Origin: Juglans regia
Taxonomy: Eukaryota; Streptophyta; Magnoliopsida; Fagales; Juglandaceae
Direction of reading: 5' to 3'
Assembly: GCF_001411555.2 (NCBI RefSeq)
Contig: NC_049905.1
Location: 17,028,891 to 17,092,890, forward strand
Length of the DNA stretch: 64,000 nucleotides
Shown here: in pieces, positions 10,220 to 21,771 of the stretch
How positions within the stretch are numbered: position 1 is the stretch's first letter
Layout of the letters: each line of letters starts with the position of its first letter
Position numbers and translations under genes: made by a program
The notes under the pieces: generated by a model
Told to the model about the DNA's origin: nothing
The model's input: the letters and a program-made list of their open reading frames with translations, nothing else
Databases searched by the model: none

Positions 10220-13200
10220 TCATTCGCTTTTAACAGCTTGGTATATACGACGAACAAACATTAACGAAGCACGAAAACTGATTGTACCCAGAATCAGGAA
10301 GAATGCATAGCACATACAAGCATTATAGCCAATAAAGAAGGACAGCTGCATGAAACTGTTCATATTTGACCTGGCATAGAAGTAGATGCTATAGCCAAAC
10401 ATAAAAATGGCCGGCGAGCCTCCACACAACATCGATCTGCATCAGCCAAAGAAAACATGCAGTCAATACACTAAACATAATGCAAAAATAAAGCAGAAGA
10501 TTCATGGTCTTTCCCTCGACGAAGAAGCTATCCCAAAACTCCAATTATACATCTGCTTAAAATTGTGTACAGTATTTACGTTTTTGTTGCAATGGAAATA
10601 GAAGGAGGTTGACTGCTATAGATAAAAAAAGGAAGTACGAAGCAATAAAAGAAAAAAAAAATCCTTCCAAAATCCAGAAAGACAAATAAAAAGATGACCA
10701 TCTGATCCTTAAAACATAAATGGTCTATTATAATAAACTGGTCAGAGCCTTCAGATGCAGATGAAGTATTTGAGACCAAGCAGCCCGTTTCACTCTAAAC
10801 AGGAAAAATTTCACTATCATTCTGCCTCATCTAGTTAGTGTTCAAACATGACCTACGGTCCTACGGTGTTCAAAATTTGGCCAAACCACTGATATTGAGC
10901 CCTCCTGAAAAGATGTGAGGAACAGACCATTTATTATTTCAAGCCTCACAAACAGAAGATGCCATATTCATCCTCAAAAAATTCTTGACTTTTACTTTTC
11001 AAGCTATGGAGTGACAATTTCAGAACCCAATTATCATCTGAAAGGAACGAGTATATTGCATGTGCTATACATACCTCCACCACCATTCATGGTCTTCCAC
11101 AGAAAGCTGAATATATGTCAAGCCAACACTTAGCATTGAAGTTAGTAGAATGACGAGGATGAAGGTGATAAATAAAATGCTGGTAAGTGTGCATATTTTG
11201 TAGCCCCACATGCTTGCATATAAGTGGTGTAACTCAAGGACAATTGCACTCAAAGATAGAAGACCTGCAATAAACATTTGACAAGATGTTTTTCGGTACC
11301 AAGCTAATGGTGGAATCTCTCGGGGGAATCGCTTTGTGGCACAAGGTGCTTGAAATTCAGATCTAAAACGATATCCAATCACCCCACCGAAGGCAAGTAA
11401 TGGAATAGCAACGCATGTACACATAAGAAGAATCAATATAATGGTGCCAAATGGAAGTGCGGCTGTGGCTCCATAAGATATGGCAACTGTATTAAGAATA
11501 GATGCTGTCACAACAAACGGACCCAGATACAGAATCCCAACAAGACGAACACTCCTTTCCTGGAATCAAATATTGTCTTTGTCACAAGGATAACAAGTTA
11601 CGAAGGAAATTGCAGACAAACAATGCACTGAAAAAACATCGAGCTCTTACCCATCCAGCCTCAGCAAATTGATTGTGGAAAGAAGCAGCAACGTACCCAC
11701 CAACCACAGATGAAAGTGAATATATCAAGACGAGAGATGTGAACAAAGCTCCACGATTGTAAGGATAGAGGACACCAAGAAATGCCAATAAGAATAAGAC
11801 AAAAACCCTGAAGGGAAAATGCAGAGACAAGATGAAAAAAACGTTCAATTTGTATTCTCATAAGTCAAAGATATTGAAAAACTGTTAGCCTGAATGGCAT
11901 ACATGATGTTAAGTGCCGAAACACCCCTTTCTATCCCCATCACGATTTGCTAGTTAGTATAGACCGACTGATATGCATTAATAAAGTCACAGACCGATTA
12001 AAAAAAATGCAGTCGCAGTTCATTAAGCTGGATCCAAAGTACAAAAGCTTAGAGAAGATGACATCCATCAGCAAAAGTACCAGCTCTATAGAGATGCAAG
12101 AAATCTGCCAATCAAGGTCCACCAAGACACTATAGACCATCCAACATCATAATGAACTCTGGAGGTATCAAATTGGAAAATGAAAATATTAACTAGGCAT
12201 AAAATGCCATATTACCGCAGGGCATGGAATAAAGGTAACTCTGAATGTCAACGAAAGGCAAGTAGAGTACTATCTAATAAGGTGTCCCCTGACACCTAAA
12301 ATCCCGGATGATGCTACTCAAAGTATATATTGCACAAATGTAGTTTTGATACACTGATACAATGAATTAAGAAAATGGTTAAAAGTGTCTTACAGGGTTA
12401 GCAGCTGGGTACCCACACCCAAGACAGCACAAAACAAGGACAAATTGGGAGGACGTCTAAAGACGTCACCATGAACATATTTCCAACCAACCTCCTTATC
12501 TTCTTCTTCTTCGTCCCCATCGGCACACCTGAAATAAATGAAGAAGTTTAGGCAGAAAAAGTAAAATAACCACCTACATAGCTGGCCCCCAAAACAGAGA
12601 AGGCTGAGCAGTGCAATTACTTTCTCATATCATTCTTGAGACGCCGCATTAAAAGCAAGGCAAGCAATCCCATCAAGAGTACAATAATAACAATTGAATT
12701 AATGAATGAGAGCCAATGAATTTGGCGGATAATTGGCACTGATGAAGTCCTCGTATATTTGTCCATCCTGTTCTCAAACTTGGCTGCGCTCTCATTCCAA
12801 ATAACTGAATAAGTGAAAGTAACATCAATTTCAGCATCTTCTTTTATCTCCACAACATGATTAGGATCACTAAATGCGCGTATTTCTACAACTCGGTCCC
12901 CATTGTAAAGAGCATTAAACTGAACATGTTTAAAGAGATAATACTTAGGGCCCTCCTCACCCAGAATCTCACTCTCCTCTTCAACTTTCCCAATGAACCC
13001 CCACAATGGAAGATCATCAAAATACATCTGGAAGTAAAAATCTTCGCTGACAACATCCCTGAACTTTGCAACTTCAGGAACTCTAAGCCTCTTCTGGCAA
13101 AGGGTCTTCCCAGTTATGTTCTCCCGGAATTTCAACTCATATAAAGCATTGGTCAAACGATCACCATTCAAGACTTCACCAAAGGATTCCTTCTTCTGGA

Positions 13201-13797
13201 TTACTGGATCTGCAAGCCACAACGTAGAAAACTCAACTTCTACTACTCAAAAGTAGCACAAAATGTAAGTCTAACAACTACCACATGTAAACACGAATTC
13301 ATTTCAAGCACTCTTTTTTTTTTATATAGGTTACTCATATCGAACAATCTGACTCAGAGGGCAACATGATTGGCCATTCAACATGGCAAAGCTCAACAAA
13401 TAAAAACACCCATAGAATATGTAAGTTATATTTAGGGCTAAGGAAACTACAAAGATCGCTAAAATCTTATTACATGCTGAAGTAGCTAACCTGGGCGGCA
13501 GAATGGCAAGTCATAGTAGTAGTAGGTCTCACTGCGAGAGAACACAAATAAACGTAAAGATCAAAATGTATACATAATAGGATTGGAAGTGAGTTCAGAT
13601 GAGAAATGGAGAGGTTGATATACTCAGAATTTGGGGTACCTAGGATTGTTGAGGGGCCCCACTTTGTTGACATATAAGGGTACAAGATCTCCTATATTGT
13701 ATTGATGGTGATTCGGAGAAGCTGTGGCGGAGCGGTCTGTGAAGCTTAGTGCTGCGAAAAGGATCACCAGGAGCTTGATTTGGGAGAGTTTAGACAT
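10220..13797 (-). CDS. Transmembrane 9 superfamily (TMN/EMP70) protein, seven exons, complete
   Basis: This encodes a Golgi/endomembrane nonaspanin. Exons on the minus strand are 13797-13640, 13531-13491, 13209-12621, 12528-12394, 11807-11651, 11559-11075 and 10436-10220. All introns are GT-AG with phases that join exactly, giving 593 aa. Residues 1-27 form a signal peptide ([19 protein letters not shown]...). The lumenal domain follows, with YVNKVGP, then [13 protein letters not shown], and later [12 protein letters not shown] first membrane segment lies near residues 235-255, then the cytosolic [11 protein letters not shown] motif, then about eight more hydrophobic segments, including GTQLL..., [20 protein letters not shown] and GLTYIQL before DHEWWWRS. 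The C-terminus [10 protein letters not shown] keeps the KXD/E Golgi-retention signal described for EMP12. No defect was seen. Length and tail fit the shorter TMN2-5-like group; the exact orthologue is not assigned. Confidence 0.95.
10645..11022. repeat. Intronic partner of the left-edge duplicate
   Basis: This lies in the last intron of the TMN gene (10437-11074) and matches 1-371 at roughly 97-98% identity. The extra CCTACGG here sits near 10860. Because the copy at the left edge contains intron sequence, the duplication was at the DNA level and not by retroposition. Confidence 0.9.
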
Positions 13798-15499
13798 AGA
13801 TATAGAAGAGAGAGAGATTGCTTTCGAGTGAAATGACATTATCATTCTCATAAAACTCTGCGTGTTATGACAAAACTTATTAAACAAATCTTCCTACTAA
13901 GCTCTTCTGATAAAAATCCCCATCTATCCTTAGACATTTCAGCCTCGTACTTGCATGCTCCTGCATTTGGGGAGGAAAATAAGACCGGGTGAGTGGAAAA
14001 TTCAGTAAAAATATACCCAACCAATTAAAAACAGTTGAGTTAAAAATATTTTGGGGAAGTTAACACTTTCATCACATACATGAAACAGCCTACTGGAATA
14101 TTATTGAATTTCTTTGCAATTGAAGTGGATGCATATAATTATAGACAAGTACTGAACTCATAACATTTATCGACCCTTAAAATATACATAAATGTACATT
14201 GTCCACAATAAACAAACTACTCTTACTTCCCTAACATGCTCGGAACTTTTATAATCTATCACTTGTTAACCTTTGGCCAGTATAAAATTTTTCCCTGTAT
14301 ACAGGGGCCATGTGTAACCAGAAGGGACCCCTTCTCAACCTTGCCCCAGGTTGAGTGACTTTCCTGTCCATCAAACTAACACATGGGTGGAAATTTCTTT
14401 CCGGCAATGGATCACCCGTAGTGGTTGCACTCCATCTCAGCCTCAATATCAGGCTTATTCATTAGGACATTAAAATCTCAAAATATTCATTTTCCTTAAA
14501 CACGTGCCATTCTTTACATCTTTCTTTCGTTTCTTTGCACAATAAAAAAAATATAATCCCTTTCTTAGAAATTGTCCTATTCATTATAAATAATGCATGT
14601 AACACATGCTTTATTTGACAATAACTTATGCATGTTTTAAAATTTCTCCTATAAAACTTTAAAGTCATTTATGCAATATAGCACTATGAACAAACAAGAA
14701 TAAATCCCTTTTTACTATAAGTCCTTAACCCTCAAGTTTTACTAGGATCCAATTACGCAATCTAAGGCCTAAGTAGTTCCTAAACTGGAATCAATGTTGT
14801 TTTTTTTTTTCCAACAAGATTTCAAACTTCGGCTGAAACTTACCCAATGTCAGTAATTCAATTTTCCAATAGACTTCCATGAAAGATACACAATGTATTC
14901 GATTAGAGAAAACATTTCCCCCATACTTTATAAATGTATAGAAAAATGAAAGCTTTAGAAATTAAAAATCTCAAAATTCAAAAGAAAGACTAAAATCTGA
15001 CTAATGAGGCCAAACCAAAGATTTTTATTCTTTTAGCAGAAAAATAGTATCACATCACATTTTAACCAAAAAAAAATCTTAGAACGGTGGATTTGTCGAC
15101 AAAATGGGAGCTTGAAATCATGCATTAAACTAGCCTAAATGCAAAAGAAGATTCAAATCAGAACACCTCAAATTACTTCGCCATAGTTCGCCACTCTGCC
15201 AAAGTCAAAATTACGCTAAAGCTGCTTGAAACTCGCTAAACCATATAGCTTAACTCCTTGGGGCTTGGTTTTCCTTTTCAAGACCTTCTTACAAACTTTT
15301 GCTCTTCCACCAAAAAGGCTCGAATGATCCTTTCTCTGACAGCACCTCCAGACAGTACACCGTCATAAGCTCTGTTATGACGGGACACTCAGGCCCACTT
15401 GCTCTCTTCTTAGTGCTCTGGGACCTTCCCTCCAGGGATTGGATTTGGTGGCGTAGCTGTGTCGCGTATGTTCCGCGAGAAGCTGAACCACTTTTTACA

Positions 15500-15539
<40 letters not shown>

Positions 15540-15890
15540 ACGCAAGGATTTTGAGCGATAGAATGGGAGGATTAAAGAAAAAGGGGAATCCGAAGAGATC
15601 AAAACTCATTACAGATTTCAACCAGCCAATGCTATCCCTCCCGCAAACAGATACTCAACGGATTCGAAATCTCAAACACGGTCAACTCGAAAAGAGATTA
15701 AATCAAAACAACAATTCCGATCACTAAATTCAAAACGAACAAGAGCAAAGCGATGGAAAATATTCGTTACAAGTCCAAACGCAAACAATTTATGCGGAGA
15801 ACACGGTGGTGTGGGTTTTACCTTGAGCCAGCAAAAGAGACCTAGAGAGAAGGTCAGAGAGTGGTAGGAGCGTTGCAGGGAAGAGAAATT
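13798..15890 (-). other. TMN upstream region, possible 5' UTR intron
   Basis: On the minus strand, a plausible acceptor (CGCAG, near 13860) lies shortly before the TMN start. A plausible leader exon lies at about 15890-15825, ending GGCTCAAG|GTAAAACCC. If they pair, the TMN mRNA has a leader intron of about 2 kb. The stretch between is AT-rich with no long frame. A (TC)n run lies at 15502-15535. This linkage is inference; transcripts would settle it. Confidence 0.3.
15502..15537. repeat. (TC)n microsatellite
   Basis: About 17 uninterrupted TC dinucleotides, which create the Ser-Leu repeat seen if the region is translated on the plus strand. Confidence 0.9.
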
Positions 15891-16009
15891 TTGAAAAGGA
15901 ACATGTGTTCTTCTGCGGGTGGGTTAAAAAAAAAAGAAAAATACTTCAGCTATAAAAAATAATTACGTAAAACTAAACACATAAATGGACAAACAAATAA
16001 TTTGACATG

Positions 16010-16185
16010 ATTTGGGACCGGTTTGGAGGGTAAGATGAGATATAAATTTTAAGATTTTTGTAAATAATATAAAGATGAGAAGAGTGAAAATTTTGTATGA
16101 TCTAAAGAATTTTTATGGGTCTCACAATTAGATGTGTTTGGAAGTAAAGTTGAATGAAAATTTTATCTTTCTCAAAAACATAAAA
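16010..16185. mobile_element. Probable MITE related to the GATGAGATGAG family
   Basis: GACCGGTTTGGAGGGTAAGA at 16016 and the GATGAGA and GTGAAAATTTT phrases inside resemble the copies at 4670 and 24530. The right edge is unclear, so the extent is approximate. Confidence 0.35.
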
Positions 16186-16189
16186 TCGT

Positions 16190-16980
16190 GGGTCCTACTG
16201 TGTTTGCATTACTGGCCTGTCCTCGGGACCTTACATCTCCCGATTCATCTCTTTCCCCTCACCGATTCATCTCTTTCCTCTCAAAAGGGAAACAGTTTCC
16301 TCGCCCATCTCGTCTGTCTCCCCTCCAACCCCATATCATCGTTCCGCGCCCTGCATTTCAATATTCATCTGAACACAAGTGAGACCCAGACTTTCACTTG
16401 ATCTTCAAGTGAAACCGCGACTCCAGCGTTTCAACTCCCGGCAAGGCGTGGTTTCAAGACCCTCCCTCTCCAGCTGAATCGAAGGACGCAAGCACGTGAT
16501 TCCTTTGCAGACTCTCGAGTTCAATCATTCCGACACAACTACGAAGTTGAGAACCAGGTAAGTTCCCCTATTTTTGATTAGATGCAAAACGAAATCAAAG
16601 CCCTCGACCTACTAGGGTTTTCTGAATGGGTTTCGAATCTCGGTTGAAAACATTGATTTGGTTGGATTTAATGCAAACAGTGGTTGGGATCTCAGTGTGA
16701 TGTCATCTGATTTTAAGATGTTGTTGTTGTACATACTTTGTTGAGCGTCTTCAACAACTGGAATCTAGTCTCGTGTGCACTCGAAATGTTAGGGTTCCGG
16801 TTCTAATGGTGGATGCTAAATTGGTCTGTGCTCGCGCACCATTTCCCAAAATTCTTGTCACATATCCTACGGGTCATTCGAGTCTTATTAAAATTCCCTT
16901 TTTCCCTGGCACTTCATTGGACTCGATCAATGAAAATCTTCTGATGCTTATTTATTTTGGGTGTTTATTGGATTTTCTCC
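16190..16980 (+). promoter_or_regulatory. Possible orphan promoter, leader exon and first intron
   Basis: A C/T-rich stretch (16215-16555) without a sustained frame ends in a good donor, AACCAG|GTAAGTTCC, at about 16558. It is followed by T-rich sequence typical of a plant leader intron, including the phrase ACTAGGGTTTTC. No downstream coding exon could be identified before the GRF pseudogene at 18843. It may be the leader of that dead gene or of a lost gene. Confidence 0.3.
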
Positions 16981-16999
16981 TGGATTGTGAATCCTGCGT

Positions 17000-18540
17000 A
17001 TCTGCTCCATTTTTATTTTAGTTCCCCGAGCTTTTAATGTTTGCGTTTTTTGAGTTGGAATGGGCTAATTCTTTATTTGCTTTCCATTTTCTCTACGGGG
17101 AGAGCCCTATTTAAGAACCCTCTCAGGGAAGTTGAAACATGGTTCACTGGGAAGCTCTGCTAAGCAAGTGGGATTTCCTCGTACACAATTCTCTACTATA
17201 TTGGTGAAGTCTTTAGTAAAAATAGAGTTTGCCACAAGTTTCTCGTTAGCAACAAGGGGTTTCTTGATTGAGCTCAGTGCTTGAAGCAGTAAGAGGTTCT
17301 CTGTTGAGTCCTCAAAATTTCCCCCCGACCCACCTGCGTTTTTTGCTATATGATTTATTGAATTCCATTTGACCATTTTTGTTCCTTCATACCCAAGTCT
17401 TTATTGTGATTTTTGGGTTGCATGTATTTTTCTAGCCTTCAATTGTGATGCAATTGGTTTGCTTGACATCGACATTCAGGTTTTGGTTGTTTTAGGTTTA
17501 TGGGTCTCTGTTGATTGTTTTAATCTACGAAAGTTTGATGAGGCATCTTATTGTTTGCTACTATTCTATTGTGATGAAATTTAGGTTTTCCAAAGTAAAG
17601 ATTCAAGTTCTGCTCCTTTTTGGTTTTGAGATTCTCGACTGCTTTGATATCACCCTTGTGGGGTTTCTCAATTCATACATTTTTCTATTTGTTATTGTCT
17701 TGCACGTATTTCGGTCTGTGGTTTTCCTTTAGTAGAAGCCAAGATTTGGCTGCTTGCTTATTTTCCATTTTTGTTGTTTTTATTAAATACATGCATTTGC
17801 ATCTAGACACATTCAAATACATATGTATCTATATCGTTCTTTTTTGGGTTTTCTAATCAGAGATTGGATGATATAAATGTTCTGGGTTAAAAATAGCAGA
17901 TTTATCATGCAATTAATTAATTAGCAGTGTTTTACTTGGGGGCTGAGTCGGTGCTTGTTTGTCTCCGGGCTTCTTCTTGAATGTTTTCATTCACCAAACT
18001 ACTCTGAAACTGAATATGGTCTCCCTAAAATAAACAAACAAGCAGAAAAATTTCTGAGATGGGTTTAAAGAAGCAAATGAGATTAGTGGGTAGTATATAT
18101 ATGGACAATTGCTATTCTCATCCAAATGTTGGTTTGATGATTCATGTATCTATTGGACTTCAATGGGATTGCATTGCATTGGTTGATGAAGTTCTATATT
18201 TGATGAATTAGGCACTAAAATTACTCAATTATTAATAAATTCTGAAATTTTAGGAATCTTGAACAATACAATAATTCTGAAATTTCTGTTCTATATCTCA
18301 TGAATAGTTGCAGTTTTTTTTTTTCATCTCGTCTTTTATTCGTCCTTTTGTTGTTTTATGACATGTCAAACTCCATAATCGTACTCCAATTCACACACTG
18401 TCTTATAATTTTTTCCCCATAATTATTATGATATATACTCTGGACGTTAATCTCTCGTTAAAAATCCATATGAATTAAGTGCAACCCATTAGTGTAGTGC
18501 ATATAGCAATATATATATATATATGTATGTATCTTAAAAT
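17000..18540. other. T-rich non-coding stretch
   Basis: Looks intronic or intergenic on the plus strand. An 89-codon open frame on the minus strand (17107-17376) and an overlapping open stretch on the plus strand (about 17140-17275) are the only coding-like signals, and neither resembles a protein I recognise. Confidence 0.4.
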
Positions 18541-18572
18541 GTAAGCAAGATGATTTGAGGAAAAGAAATACT

Positions 18573-18718
18573 AGATAGCTAGCTAGCTAGCCCACAAGGT
18601 CATTTTGGAAACTGCTTCAATTGAAGAACACTCTGTGTGATTTTGCCACTTGAGTAGTATAGAAGTCCAAAAAGCTCAAATAAAGACTAGAGAGCTAGCT
18701 AGCTAGCCCACCAGGTGA
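18573..18718. repeat. Duplicated AGCTAGCTAGC phrase
   Basis: AGCTAGCTAGCTAGCCCAC followed by A/C-AGGT occurs near 18578 and again near 18695, about 117 bp apart. The sequence between the copies is otherwise not repeated. AGCT repeats are self-complementary. Confidence 0.5.
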
Positions 18719-18842
18719 TTTCATCTCTTGATTTTGCATGTAACATTCTTCTAGTTTGGAATGTATATGTTGGAAGGAATGTGAGAAACCATTTCCTTCC
18801 AACATTGTTGACTTTCTCGTTTTAACTTTTTGTGCAAGAACT

Positions 18843-19277
18843 ATGGCAACTAGTAGCAGTGTGTCCATAAATTCAACCGATGCTATGAGGCCAAAAGAGT
18901 AGCTGCTATTGGGACAAATACCTCAATGTTATTGTGGCATGCCATGCAAACTGCGGACGTCGGCCAAGGCCATCAGTTTTGGGAGGTGTTTTTTTAATTG
19001 TCGATATTATAAGGGTCAAAAGTAGTGCGAATTTTTCCAGTGGGTTGATGTTTCAATCTCGCTACCAATTTGTTGTAAGCGGACGTTGCAATTAGCAGAA
19101 CGGAGAAGTCAAAGATTAGCGGCTGAACAAAAAAGAATAGAGGATAGCAAGTTTCAATCAATGAAGATGAAGTACAAATGTGCGTTGATCACATCTTGGG
19201 TTTTATTTATTACCTTATTATGTAGTGTTAAAATGTATAAACTTAATGATAATGTAAGTCAGTTAATGCTACCTTAA
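18843..19277 (+). pseudogene. GRF-zinc-finger, coiled-coil and TM protein, two in-frame TAG
   Basis: One continuous frame of 145 codons starts at the ATG at 18843 and ends at the stop at 19275-19277. It is interrupted only by TAG at 18900-18902 and at 19023-19025. Between the stops it reads QCYCGMPCKLRTSAKAISFG, then RCFFNCRYYKGQK, TAG, then CEFFQWVD. This matches the GRF zinc finger pattern (CxCG, LRTS, GRxFxxC, CxFFxW). After it comes a charged helix (AERRSQRLAAEQKRIED), then a hydrophobic segment (CALITSWVLFITLLC) near the C-terminus. The order fits the abundant plant family of small GRF-TM proteins of the At4g04775 type, whose function is poorly known. The frame is otherwise intact, so loss may be recent, or the stops may lie in an unrecognised splice context. 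Confidence 0.7.
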
Positions 19278-19821
19278 TCATTTCCCATTAAATCATTATT
19301 ATGAAATGTAAACCGAACGGTTGTTAGCAGAAGACACTTTATTCTGTACCTACGCTCAACATAAGTAGTAACGGTTGGTTGTTTTTCACCGTTTAGGTGT
19401 CAGGATTTTTTTTATCATTTATCTAGTTCAAAAGTTGGGTAAACGACTTTATCATGTATGCCCCAGTAGAGGATAGCATCTAAACACGGGTGAAACGCAC
19501 CCCAAACATTTGACTTGGACTGTCTTTTTTTACTTTTTTGCTTCTGAGTTGGACTTTTGGTTGATAACAATCTATTCTGTTATATACCGACTTGTCTCAA
19601 AATTATATCATATGGTCTAATAATTGAAGACAACCTTAACATATAAATAATGCTTTGTACCTTTATTACTATATCATATAACTAGTACTTTTGCCTTCAA
19701 CAGATTGTTATTTTATTAATATGAAAATATACATATATTATATATATTTATATATATATTACATATATATCATATGGAAAATTTAAATCAATCCAAAATA
19801 TAAAATTCCCAACAGTAATAA
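19278..19821. other. Left flank of the PIF/Harbinger element
   Basis: AT-rich, with a TATATA-rich block at 19724-19772. The left terminal inverted repeat and 3-bp target duplication of the transposon should lie here or nearby, but I could not identify them. Confidence 0.4.
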
Positions 19822-21384
19822 TTATCTAAATATTACAAAACCATAAACTGTTTTGAAATAAACTTCTACACGTTCATTCTCCAAACCTACCTTCCCACAT
19901 AGGATCGCAATCGCATCTCTCTGTGATGCCATAGCTTCGGCTGACTCATGGGACATGTCAACCACTTCAGAGTTCCCGGTTGTATTTTCTTCACTAAACT
20001 GAAGCGCCAGTGCTGCCTGAATGAACTCATCATTGGGCGTTACAGTTCTAATAAGGTTGTGCAGCGTACAACATGCAGTAACAAGCATTCCTTGCCGTGT
20101 AGGGCGATATCGAGGCATCGCATTCAATATTTGAAATCGGTTTTTCAATAACTCAAATGTACGTTCAATAATGTTGTGCAGCGATGAATGGCAGAAGTTG
20201 AAATAATCTTTATATCCTCGGAATTGACGACCGCTATAACGATCAGACTGATGATACCTCTCTCGTGGATATGGAGGCATAAACTTCTCAATGCATGGGA
20301 ATGCGAAATCGACAAGGTAATAATAACCTGCAAAAGTGAATAATTACAGTTGACACAACCAACGCGAATTACACCAATAATCAATTATTGGTCTACCAAC
20401 TTATAATTAAAAGTAACTAGCTATCATATAAAGTACAACATTTACCTTCCGGTGGCCATGGAAATTAATTCCGACGTCGACTCAAGGCATCCAGGAATAC
20501 TCTTGCATCATGTGCTGTTCCCTCCCAGCCAGTATATACATATGTGAACTTCATATTGAAGTCGCATAAGCATAGTACATTTTGTGCGATTCGACCACGA
20601 TGATTTCTATATGCGTTACTCAGCCTAGATGGTGCAGCAGCGTCAATCATGGTGTTGTCCATTGCACCAAGACATTTCTACATAACCATTATCATATAAA
20701 ATACGTTAACTGTACAAATATTTTTCTACCATGGAAAATATACGTGCACAACAAATTTAAAACCATAAGGCAGATATAGAAAAGTTCATACCTCAAACCA
20801 TGGATAATTGTGGGGGTTCTTCGTAATGTAAGGATGGACCCCATCTGTCTTTGTGCGCCTAATCACAGTCCTCTCAAGCTGATGTAGTGCCCGCATCACC
20901 GTCTTCACATGGCGGTTAATTGTCTCACTTGAATATTGGAATCGGTCCCCAACGATTCGTTGACCCTGTGCATGTCCAACAAGAAGGCAAAATATGCCTA
21001 CTGATTCCTTGACAGACACTCTCTCCGTACGGTCCATAACTAATGAGTCTCGTAAGAGGTCACAAACATAACGGAAGGCTTGCATGTCCATTCGAAACAT
21101 TGTTTTGCAAGTTCTGGAGTTACCATTCAAGATTGCTTGAATATATTGATCGGTAGGCCAATATTGTGTTGGGGCATTCGAACTCAACCTCTAGACAACT
21201 GTGATGCCATCCACATCATGTACACGATGTTCACCTCCTGCGTTGCGGATTCATCTCCACTCGAATGAGATGGGCAGATTCCACTGTTCGCCTCGCTCCT
21301 CTGAGAAGTACTTGAGGATGTATCCTCCATCTCGCTATTTGTCTCCATTGATGGAGCTTCTTTCGAACTACTATTAGTTTCCAT
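19822..21384 (-). pseudogene. PIF/Harbinger DDE transposase (HARBI1-like), broken
   Basis: Exons on the minus strand are about 21384-20792, 20677-20446 and 20327-19822, with good splice sites. The catalytic triad is visible: D in CLGAMDNTMIDAAA, D in TGWEGTAHDARVFLDAL, and E in LHNIIERTFELLKNRF. The N-terminal helical region reads YWPTDQYIQAILNGN, then FRMDMQAFRYVCDLLRDSL. Two defects are seen. There is a frame change near 21190 between the acidic leader (starting at 21384) and the rest, and a TAA at about 20467 just before FPWPPEG. The first motif has GAMDNTMI where intact family members usually have GA(I/V)DGTH(I/V). The element's DNA-binding partner gene lies immediately upstream on the same strand, as is standard for PIF/Harbinger. 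Confidence 0.9.
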
Positions 21385-21771
21385 TATGCGTGATGGAATG
21401 CTTGTGGAAAAAAAAAATTATTATCTTACTTTTCAAAATTGACCTTGTTCATGCTTATTTAAATATGGAGGCTCTGAGACGTTTTGGAATTATGTCAAAT
21501 GCATAACATCATGGAATTATGTAAAAATCCTAATCAGCATAATCACAATAAGCACGTAAAATAAATTCATCATGGAATATAATATCACAAAGTGCAGGGA
21601 AAGAAGAAGTTCAATGCATGTTAACAGAGTAGACGTACTCAAATACAAAGCAATTTAACATAAGTTATTGTTCATGAATTGAAAAACAGAAACATCCCGC
21701 AAATAAAAATTTAAATAAAGAAAACAATAGTTAGGCCTTCATAAATGAAACTCATCATCCGTCGTGACCGA

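Noticed and set aside
9835..10601. Small plus-strand frames over the TMN 3' end
   Set aside because: They are antisense to the last TMN exon or in its 3' flank, with no domain or codon signal.
14249..14446. A GC-richer 65-codon minus-strand frame upstream of TMN
   Set aside because: No recognisable product, no splice context and no repeat partner found. Possibly old mobile DNA, but not supportable.
15299..15727. 142-codon plus-strand frame with a Ser-Leu repeat
   Set aside because: The repeat is a (TC)n microsatellite, the rest shows no recognisable domain, and the region lies in a probable leader intron of the TMN gene.
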